Origin: Brassica napus
Taxonomy: Eukaryota > Streptophyta > Magnoliopsida > Brassicales > Brassicaceae
DNA: 64,000 nucleotides
Assembly: GCF_020379485.1 (NCBI RefSeq)
Contig: NC_063439.1
Span: 11,386,466 to 11,450,465 of the forward strand
Direction of reading: 5' to 3'
In this document: piece by piece, positions 55,294 to 64,000 of the stretch
Layout of the letters: each line of letters starts with the position of its first letter
Numbering within the stretch: position 1 is the first letter of the stretch
The notes under the pieces: generated by a model
Seen by the model: the letters and a program-made list of their open reading frames with translations, nothing else
What the model was told of the DNA's origin: nothing
Databases searched by the model: none
Position numbers and translations under genes: made by a program

Positions 55294-58200
55294 TTAACTG
55301 GAGCTAGCTCTTGCCGGGAGCAAAGCCTCTTGTTTTCCTTTGACAAAGACTGCGAGTTCTTCAGGTGCGACCACCATACTCAACCACTTGTGCAAATCTT
55401 CACCTTCTACTTTCTCTTTCTCTGCACCAAAACATGATTATTTTCATCATCTGAGGGATGTAAGTCAATAAACAAGATTACCTTCAAGTTGAGCCCCAAG
55501 CCCTTCCAATATATCTAGATTCGCACGTACAACAGACAGTGCAACATCGAGAGCAGATTGCAACAGATTTGTCACTTCTCTTTGAACAAGATCAACTAGT
55601 TTCCCCTGTCATTTCAACATGGAAGGTTAAACTGTTGCCTTCTTTCAAAACCAGCATAGACGAGTGCAATGCAAATTGAAGTTACCTGATCTCCACCCCA
55701 TGGTGAGCCTCCTGATTCGTCAATCCCACCACCAGAAAGTGTAGAAACAGACACAGGTCCGATTTTCTGGTTGAGACCATATTCAGCTACTGCTTTGTAC
55801 GCCATATCAGTTGCCCGCCTGATATCGTCGAATGCACCTGTTGATACACGCCCCGAGTAAACAACTTCTTCAGCTGCACGACCTCCAAGAAGGGTCACCA
55901 AACGCCCAAGCAGCTCATCGATGAAGAGCAAATATCTGTCTTCGTTGGTAGGAGGTATGTATGTAAACCCCAATGCCCCTCCTGTTCTTGGCAATATACT
56001 TAATTTCTGATAACAAAAAAACAAAACATGAATCATTTGCACATATTAGCATATTTCAAACAGCAGAAACTATGAGCATACATGTCTAAACTGCTTTCGT
56101 TGTTTACCTCAACACGTGGCTGTCCAGTAAGAAGTTTTGCAACAGCAGTACCAACCACTGCATGACCAGCTTCATGCCTTGCAACCACACCCTTCTCACT
56201 GCCTTTTAATCTTGCAGTTTTCTTCTCTATGCCCTGAAACAGATGCACTGTAATGAAAACGTTTGACGGATTGCTATACGTACTCAGTAGAATAGAGAGG
56301 ATAGAAAAAAGTACTGCTATTGATCGCTCCACAGCTTGAATGAAGTCAATTTTGTCAACAGTCGTCTTGCTCATTCTTCCAGCTAGCAAGGCAGCCTCAT
56401 TTACCAAGTTAGCAAGGTCCGCCCTGCAAAAGAGTTTATGAGATATAAGACCAAAACACTGAACAGCTGAAGAAATTTCAGATCAAGGATAGTTTGCCAA
56501 ACCGTACCCAGTAAAACCAGTGGTCATCGAGGCAATACTACCAAGGTTAACATCATTTCCCAAAGGAAGTTCTTTCTTCAACACATGCACTCTCAAAATT
56601 GATTCTCTTCCAACTTTGTCAGGCGTTTCCACCTAAGAAAAATAATGTGTAAGTAAATATTAAACAGCCCAACCACTTACAAATTGACAGAATGAACTGA
56701 TTCTACCAACCGTAACAACACGATCAAATCTCCCAGGGCGACGAAGAGCCGGGTCTAAGACATCAGCACGATTTGTTGCTCCAAGAACGATAACTGCAGA
56801 ACTGCTGTCAAAACCATCCATCTCCTGCAAACAAGTTTCCAGAATCAAGAATGCTACTTAAGCAGAAAAAATGGATATTTAAAAGACTTACAGTGAGGAG
56901 CTGGTTCAACGTTTGCTCCCTTTCATCATTGCTGGCGATCCTGAATTTACCATCACGGCTTTTTGCCACAGCATCTATCTGAAACATGAAAGGGAAACAG
57001 AAAATCTTGTTTATAGATGATCCAGAGGTGGAAAGTAACCTGACATAGACTACGTGTTCTAACCTCATCAATAAAGATAATAGAAGGAGCTTCTTTTTTG
57101 GCCCTGGCAAATAGATCCCTTACACGCGAGGCACCCATACCGACATACAGCTCTACAAACTCACTTGCAGAGCAACTTATGAAGGGGACTTCAGCTTCCC
57201 CAGCAACAGCCTTTGCGAGAAGCGTTTTCCCTGTTCCAGGAAGACCAACCTACAAAGAATGGAAACGGAAGGCATGAAAGTCTACAGGAGAAATCTTGTA
57301 ACCCATTACAAACACATAAGAAACTGTGCTGTCTACGTGAAATCAAATGATTTGACTCACCAATAGGACACCACGAGGAGGACGTGCACCTAGACGGACA
57401 TACTTGTCAGGATTCCTAAGAAATTCCTGCAATGTTTGATTCAATCGATAAAGACAGCTAGCACAAACAGTATGATGATCAATTGGCATGTGCAGAATCT
57501 TTAAGGTTCGAAAACCTACCACGATTTCTTTTAGCTCTTCCTTTGCTTCATCAACACCTGCAACATCTGCAAAGGTGATTGTTTCACCTCCACCAGAGAC
57601 TTTTCCCCCATCAGAACCCCCAGTCTTTCGGGTCTTAAGCTGGCCGGTTGTACTCTGTGTCCGTACATACATAGCTTTTTTAGGAAATAGAAAAAAATCT
57701 AAACAAAGACATAGAAGTATGATGAAGATACAAACCATGGAGAAGCTAAGAGGAAATCGTTGAATAAGCCATACAAGCACCGCCATGTAGAAAAGAACTA
57801 GCTGCAGAAACAAACAAACAAAAATAAACTTTAAGAATAAATGCTTGCCAAAATTGAGAAATGACAACAAAAGCACCATTCATTGATAGACTATGAAGGC
57901 ATCATCATCATCATCGAAGAGTAGCGCATATATAGTAAGAAATGTGGTGGCCTTACAAATCCAGAGCTGAAGAAACCACCAGAGCGTTTATCAGGCGACC
58001 CGAACTCCACATTATTCCCAAGCATCTTCTCATATGGTGTTTTAATATCGCCGGGCCTTATGGTCGAATACACAACTCTTTTCGTTGGAGCAACAGTTCT
58101 CAGCAGAGACTCAGACGACTCAGACAACCTACTACTAGTCTCACTCTCTTGCCATCTCCCATCATCTTTGAGCTTAAACAAAACTTGAACCCCATCCACT

Positions 58201-58808
58201 TCAACTTTCTGCACCTGGTTACTGTTAACTTTACTCAAGAACTCGCTGTAAGGTACCCTGACGAAAGTCGTCTGAACTCGTGGCTCAGACCCAGGTAAAG
58301 GTATCCCTGGTCGGAGCAGTCTCATCACAAACATAACAACACCCAACTGCAACAGCAAAACTCCAATCCCCTGCGCCTGGATTATCGGCTGCCACTCCCT
58401 TCTCTTCTCCTTTGACCACCAAACCCTATCTTTCCTTTCCTTCTCTCTCTTCCTCTTCGACGAGTTCGCCGGAGAATCTTGGTCTTCTTTTCCCTCACCA
58501 CCACTCTCGCTTGAACTCGCTTTCTTGTCATCTTCTTGACAATTCACAACCGTCCCTCTCTTCTTCCTCGAAAACCCATCCCAAAGATTAAACCTTTTAT
58601 CATTTCTCAACGCTGTAACCGGTTTCTTGTGCAGTGGAAGCGGGATTGAATTGGGGATGAACCGGTTTGGATTCCGGCGAAAAACCCTACTCCGATCGAA
58701 GAAGAAGCTCGAACTATGCGAATACAGTAGACTGTTACTGCAACAGGTTGCGAATCTGAACCTATCGTGGATCCCTACTGGTTGTAGAAATTCGAATTGA
58801 GTAATCAT
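55294..58808 (-). CDS. FTSH7: chloroplast AAA+ zinc metalloprotease FtsH7
   Basis: A membrane-bound ATP-dependent protease of chloroplasts. Thirteen exons on the minus strand: 58808-57957, 57801-57736, 57654-57520, 57426-57361, 57249-57064, 56978-56892, 56824-56711, 56632-56508, 56423-56315, 56233-56108, 56006-55686, 55605-55482, 55421-55294. All are GT-AG and join to 812 residues, close to the 802 I recall for Arabidopsis FTSH7. In order: transit peptide; first membrane helix ([19 protein letters not shown]); second helix at 285-304; Walker A GLPGTGKT at 375-382; Walker B IIFIDE; second region of homology [13 protein letters not shown]; zinc-binding HEAGH at 600-604; further protease domain with [12 protein letters not shown]. 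The N-terminus [17 protein letters not shown] matches FTSH7. FTSH7 and its paralogue FTSH9 are plastid enzymes outside the FtsH2/5 thylakoid repair pair. The gene looks intact. Confidence 0.96.
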
Positions 58809-59254
58809 ATTTTCGAAACCCTAGAAATTTGGGGGAAATCAATGAAGAAGAGACGTACCAATAAATTTCATATATGTTTCGCTTGGACAAGCGGAGACGA
58901 GGTTTGCTGGGAAACACGACTTCGAATATTGACCGTTCGATTGAAGCCAGACGAAACTTGTCCGTCCGATTTAGTCGGAGGCTGACGAATTTTTATCGCA
59001 GAAGAAAGATCGGCAAGGCGAATCAAGTGTGACGCGGCGTATGGAAACGTACGACACTGGAGGACACGTGGATAAACTAGGAACAGATTGTGTGAGCCCA
59101 TTCGAAGGTTTCTTAGACGCAAAAGAGGCCCAAGTGAAGCCTAAAGGCGCAACCACTAGTCCCTACGTTTTTTTGTTTAATTAAAACTTGCTCAATCCTC
59201 ACTTTTTCTGTTAATAATGGGATTTTGGATTTTTTTAACCATAATCTCGTGTAA
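58809..59254 (-). promoter_or_regulatory. FTSH7 upstream region
   Basis: GC-balanced DNA upstream of FTSH7. It includes a GGCCCA site II core at 59127-59132 and GACGNGG words. No other gene model; short frames on both strands are chance. The region ends at the Tourist-like MITE. Confidence 0.45.
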
Positions 59255-59852
59255 GAGCATGACTGGTTTTCATGTTATCACCCGCAAATGAACAAATGCA
59301 GTTTTTGTGGCAAATACCGGTTATTGGTATTTTGCAATAATCACAGAAAACGCTATATATTGCTTTAAACCTCTCTAAACCTTTTAAATTTAAAAGTTTG
59401 TTTGTGGTTGCAGACGGTTGCGGGAGAATAAAGTATTTTTTTTAAACTATATAACTATAATAATTAAAATATTGAATTTAAATTTAAATTGAAATCATTG
59501 TAATAATAGAAATACTAAATATATATATATTATATTTTAATTTATATTATAAACTTTAAAACAAAATTATTTTCTATATTTAAAAAAAAATTTAATAGAA
59601 TATTTTTTAAATATAATTTTTATATTTATTATATTAATATACTTTTAATATTTTATAATGATATAAAATGTAAATATTGTTAATTTATTATTTAACCGCT
59701 GCTGCATTTTGTAGTTAACCCGTTATAAATATCTCGCAAATGCAGCAATTTATAACCGATGTATGAGTCATACAAAGCTCTTAATGACGCTTAAACCGCA
59801 ATCATCTGCATCCGAAAACGTCCGCAACCGCTACCATTACACAAGTCAGGCC
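59255..59852. mobile_element. Tourist-like MITE, family copy 2
   Basis: A 598-bp element flanked by direct TAA (59252-59254 and 59853-59855). The left end reads GAGCATGACTGGTT, the same as the complement of the right end of copy 1 (28655-29231). The complement of its own right end reads GGCCTGACTTGTG. It shows the same CCCGCAAATG / CGGTTGCGGG sub-terminal words around an AT-rich core, in the same orientation as copy 1. Non-coding. Confidence 0.75.
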
Positions 59853-59855
59853 TAA

Positions 59856-60932
59856 ATCAACCTTTAAAATCTTAGTTTAAAGCATAATATGCCATACAGA
59901 AAAAATGAATCTGCGGCATAAAAAAAATCTGACTTCCTTACATAACTAGTAGGGTACAATTGGATTGACAATATATAGAATGAAATAATGTGTAATAATT
60001 TATTCTACCACGACACTTATTTTGTAACAAAATTTTTATGCTATAACGACATTTAATTTGAAACGAAAGAAGTACATTATCATTTCATCAATTCAACAGA
60101 AAAATTTAAGTAAATATATTCACTGTAATTTTATAAGAAATAAATGAATGAATTTAGAGACTCATGAATTTACTCTCTTTTTCTTTTATTTTATATATAT
60201 TTACTACATGTATGTCCAGTCTTCCTATGCTTATCATTCACAACTGTGGACTATGAACACTTTAGAAAACCAACTTTCTTACAAATAAACTTTATGAATG
60301 ATGTGAAACCTGTTAGGATAGGTTTTAGTTGCTAACTTGTTATAAATTGAGAATTGATGATATTAACAAAATGAAATGAGATTAAGCTGAAGCAATGATA
60401 TAATAATTCTGCGCAAAATGACAAATTAAAGGAAAAGACCTGGAAACTTATAATGTAATTGATTTGGTGGGAAACTGAGAACCAATCTGAATCAGTGTAT
60501 CGAAAAAGACAAGTTCATTAGAGTAAAATACTAAATCATTGACTTAGTAGACTGCTCTCGGTCAAGAAAACAATTGCTATGCTGTGTGGAAGTTAGTACA
60601 CGTACGTAGTTGGTCGGAAAAGCAAAAGGTAAAAAGCTCCGTCCACCAGATATGCCTTGTTCAGCTCTTCAATAAGATAATAACAAAAGGCAACTTGTGT
60701 TGTAAATCATCCATTTAACAAGGGCAAGGTTTTCCAAAAGATAAGATTGTATATAATATAATACATGTTCGGGGAACGTTACATACAAGAAACTTTTGAA
60801 ATGAAATTAATATAAGTTGTAAAAGTGTGAAACACACAGAGTTCTTATCGACTGAGCTTAGTTTATATATAGAAGCTAGAAAGAAGAAGACACACCACAC
60901 TCGAATCAACTAAAGCGATATTGCTGGACAGA
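59856..60932. other. intergenic DNA and promoter of the GH3 gene
   Basis: No gene. A TATATATA box at 60864-60871 lies about 62 bases before the GH3 start codon, with an A-rich leader. A CACGTACGT word occurs near 60600. Confidence 0.5.
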
Positions 60933-63330
60933 ATGACCGACGCTGGAGAAGTTACCGCCATGGACTGCGTTTACAAGAACCCTAACGAAGGTGTCGAAGA
61001 TAGGATTCAAGATCTTTTACAAAGGATGACAGTTGAGGAGAAGATCGGTCAGATGACTCAGATCCACCGTGCCGTCTCATCGGCCGCCATCATCAAAGAC
61101 TTCTTTATAGGTAAGTTTTTAAACCACCAAATAAAACAATTAAACATTCTGGATTATGAAACTGGACTGACTCGTTGTTTGCATCGCTCTTCAGGCAGCG
61201 TATGCAACTCGGCCGGGAAGTCAGGGAATAAAGATGCGTTGTCAGAGGATTGGGCTGAAATGATCGACGGCTTTCAGACAGCGGCCCTCGAAACTCGTCT
61301 CGCCATTCCAATCATCTATGGCTTGGACGCAGTTCACGGCAACAACAAATTCTACGGTACCACCATTTTTTCTCACAACATAGGACTCGGTGCCACCAGG
61401 TTCCTCCTAAACCACAGACAATTTTAACCGAATGAGGAAAAAAGACCAGCTCGGCTCGGTGTATTGATTCGGTTTCATGATAACATGGCAGAGATTACGA
61501 TCTAGCTAGAATAATTGGTTCAGCGACTGCTCTAGAAGTTAGGGCAAGTGGGGCTCACTGGGTATTCGCTCCTTGTGTGGCGGTAAGTCTTCTCTAATTT
61601 TAAAGAGAAAACATGAACCATATGGACTGATCATGTTTGTGAGATTTGGTAGGTGTGCAAAGATCCGAGATGGGGAAGATGTTTGGAGAGCTACAGTGAA
61701 GACACTGACGTTGTATGCAACATGACATCCATTGTCTCCGGTCTTCAAGGACCTCCACCGGAAGGACATCCCGCCGGTTTCCCTTTCCTAGCCGGAAGGT
61801 CCGTTTTCATTAAAACATTCCTTAGCAAGCATGTAACATCTTGCTCATGTTCTTAAACTTGGGGGTTATGTTTCAGGAACAATGTGGTTGCATGTGCAAA
61901 GCATTTTGTTGGAGATGGTGGTACAGAAATGGGTAAGAATGAAGGGGACACAATAGCTTCATATGATGATATGAAGACTTGGAGAGGATTCATATGGCTC
62001 CTTACTTGAATTGTCTTGCAGTCTCTGCGGTTATGCCTTCTTATTCTCGTTGGAACGGAAGAAAACTCCATGGAGACCGCTTTCTCATGACAGAAATTCT
62101 CAAAGACAAATTCGGTTTTAAGGTCGAATCACAGTCACTTTTTTTCTCGTTGGATCAAAAACTGACTAAAATTTCTTAAATTGTGGTCGTTCTGTTTTTG
62201 TAGGGATGTTTGGTTTCAGATTGGTCGGGAATAGAAAAGATGGGAGAACCCCGTGGTTCGAACTATCGTGAGTGTGTGGAAGCTGCTATCAACACTGGAA
62301 TAGACATGGTCATGGTCCCTTATAGGTATGAGAAGTTCATCAATGAGCTAACATCTCTAGTGAAGGACGGGAAAATACTTATGTCTAGGATCGATGATGC
62401 GGTCGAGAGAATTCTGAGACTGAAGTTCACAGCTGGTCTCTTCGAACACCCTTTCTCTGACATATCGTTGCTGAAGTTTGTTGGCTGCAAGGTAGATTCC
62501 ACTTATGATTGCTCTCATAATCTGAAGTTATGAAATCATAAAATCGAATTTTACACACAGGAACACAGAGAGATAGCTCGTGAAGCGGTTAGGAAATCTT
62601 TAGTTTTGTTAAAGAACGGGAAAGATTCAGACAAACCATTTCTACCGCTAGATCGAAACGCAAAGAGAGTTTTAGTGGCAGGAACTCATGCAGACAATCT
62701 CGGGTTTCAGTGTGGTGGTTGGTCCAAGACTTGGCAGGGTCAAAGTGGTCGGATCACAGTCGGTAAGCTACAAGAAACAAACTCTGCTTCCACAGAGTAC
62801 TTTCTTGCGTAACAAGCTAGCTATAACATCCTCTATTTCACGAGTGCAGGCACAACTGTCTTGGATGCCGTCAAAGCAATCGTAGGAGCAGAAACAAAAG
62901 TGGTTTACGAGAAGACTCCTTCGGAGGAGACTTTTCCAACGAGGACTTCTCATACGCCATTGTTGCCGTCGGGGAAGCGCCCTATGCTGAATCCCGAGGC
63001 GATGATCCTGAGCCGTCGATACACTTCGATGGGGATTCGATAGTGAGATTGGTAGCTGAGAAGATCCCGACAGTGGCGATTCTGATGACGGGACGACCTT
63101 TGGTTTTGGATATGACCATGTTGGAGAAGGTGGAAGCTTTGGTGGCGGCTTGGTTGCCTGGAACTGAAGGAGATGGAATCGCCGATTCGGTGTTCGGAGA
63201 TTACGATTTCACTGGGAAGTTGCCGATGTCGTGGTTCAGAGAGACAGAGCAGCTGCCGATGAACCCTGAAGCTGATAGCTACGATCCATTGTTCCCGTTA
63301 GGGTTTGGGCTTAAATGTAAGAGAGAGTAA
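60933..63330 (+). pseudogene. GH3 beta-glucosidase/exo-glucan hydrolase with frameshifts
   Basis: A glycosyl hydrolase family 3 protein of the cluster near At3g47000-47050 (memory); such enzymes remove glucose from beta-glucans or glucosides. Eight exons fit: 60933-61110, 61195-61399, 61492-61582, 61653-61798, 61877-62122, 62204-62491, 62561-62762, 62850-63330. Family blocks are clear: MTVEEKIGQMTQIHR, IPIIYGLDAVHGNN, CKDPRWGRCLESYSED, KHFVGDGGT, VSDWSG (Asp is the family nucleophile), GYDFTGKLPMSW-like end and SYDPLFPLGFGL. Two lesions break the frame. Near 61965, eight extra bases between SY and EDLERIHMAPY lead to an early stop. Near 62935 a shift after TPSEET moves the frame to NEDFSYAIVAVGEAPYAE. 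A two-residue gap occurs near CLAVSAV. Other coding parts are well kept, so decay is recent, or these are sequence errors. Confidence 0.8.
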
Positions 63331-63623
63331 TAATACTAGTCCATGGGAGAGAAGTCAAAATAAGGGATTTCTTGGCCAAGTGTGTCTGATCTATTCTCAA
63401 TTGCATTTGGATTTGGTTTAGTCCGGTTTTCTCATTTGCTCACTTTGGTTTTATTGTTTTGGTGTGACGTTGTTTGGTGTAAGTCGTATTTTAAAAACTT
63501 CAGAAGCTGTCTTCCAATAATTAAGAAATTGTTTCCGATAACAGAGTCTATTGAAATATTGTGGCTTATTGGTGGCACTAGCACAACAGATAGGACATAT
63601 GAAATATTGTGGCTTATTGGTTA
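63331..63623. repeat. GH3 3' region with a short duplication
   Basis: Contains the word GAAATATTGTGGCTTATTGG twice, at about 63555-63574 and 63600-63619, separated by 25 bases. No gene. Confidence 0.55.
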
Positions 63624-64000
63624 GAGCATCATTATCCCTAGCACCCATAATGGGTATCTTAATCTCTTTTTTACTAATAAATGTGTGTTAAGCACTTTAT
63701 TTAAAAGCTTTCTAATTTTTTGCCTCCAATGCAAGATTCTTATTTTGGAGTTCTTAAAAAAAATATTAAACATTGTTTTATATAAGATAAATTTTATTTA
63801 TTATATAAGACATATTAAAAGATAACATTTAAAACATTGAATTTTAAATAAAAACATAAAAACAAAGATTAGTAAAATATTCGAGAATAATTTGAAAACG
63901 TTTCAGAGATGGAAGAGTGAAATAACATATATGAATCTGTTGGAGTTGGAAGAGAAGGAGAGAGTTTTAAAGAGAGAATGCAGACTCTCATTAAACACTC
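63624..64000. mobile_element. left end of a Harbinger-like element cut by the window edge
   Basis: TTA followed by GAGCATCATTATCCC at 63624 is the same terminus as the composite element at 40222-43194. The matching right end is not in the window, so the element continues past 64000 or is truncated. The visible part is AT-rich. Confidence 0.5.

Noticed and set aside
1..64000. CRISPR array, bacterial operons or an organelle insert
   Set aside because: No regularly spaced repeats, no prokaryotic gene arrangement and no long plastid- or mitochondrial-like gene stretch was seen; the genes have spliceosomal introns.

Overview
The window is plant nuclear DNA, almost certainly from a Brassicaceae species of the Brassica/Raphanus type. 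The evidence is AT-rich intergenic DNA, GT-AG introns, dense non-autonomous transposons, and proteins very close to what I recall of Arabidopsis thaliana. The host genes are syntenic with one stretch of Arabidopsis chromosome 3, read in reverse: ASN1 (about At3g47340), a PSY peptide gene (about At3g47295), a RING gene (about At3g47160), an RBMX2-like RRM gene (about At3g47120), LRR-XII receptor kinases (about At3g47090-47110), a TPR protein (about At3g47080), a TSP9-like protein (about At3g47070), FTSH7 (about At3g47060) and a GH3 beta-glucosidase (the At3g47000-47050 cluster). Locus numbers are from memory; the order itself is strong evidence.

Layout. 1-10,140 is transposon debris: LINE pieces, MITEs, a MULE-MITE composite and a tandem-headed Helitron. 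10,141-13,517 holds ASN1 with its promoter; its first intron has a GC donor. 14,740-15,076 (minus) is an easily missed two-exon gene for a 70-residue PSY sulfated-peptide precursor. 15,470-25,700 is a transposon block: a LINE relic, two Helitrons placed two bases apart, a MULE-MITE, a tRNA-derived SINE and a hAT MITE, several with perfect target-site duplications. 26,696-31,023 has the RING and RBMX2-like genes. 31,974-39,316 has an intact non-RD LRR receptor kinase followed by a decayed tandem copy. 39,414-48,771 is a second transposon block, including a Harbinger-like composite with Di19 and VPS2 gene fragments and a Helitron with a PP2C fragment. 50,287-58,808 has the TPR, TSP9 and FTSH7 genes. 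60,933-63,330 is a GH3 gene with two apparent frameshifts.

Function. The genes form no operon-like unit; they are a conserved neighbourhood of unrelated housekeeping and signalling genes: nitrogen remobilisation (ASN1), peptide hormone (PSY), pre-mRNA splicing (RBMX2), pattern recognition (LRR-XII kinases), chloroplast proteins (TSP9, FTSH7, possibly the TPR protein) and cell-wall sugar hydrolysis (GH3). Most of the novelty lies in how transposons have copied gene pieces and nested into one another, and in decay of the tandem-cluster members (receptor kinase copy, GH3).
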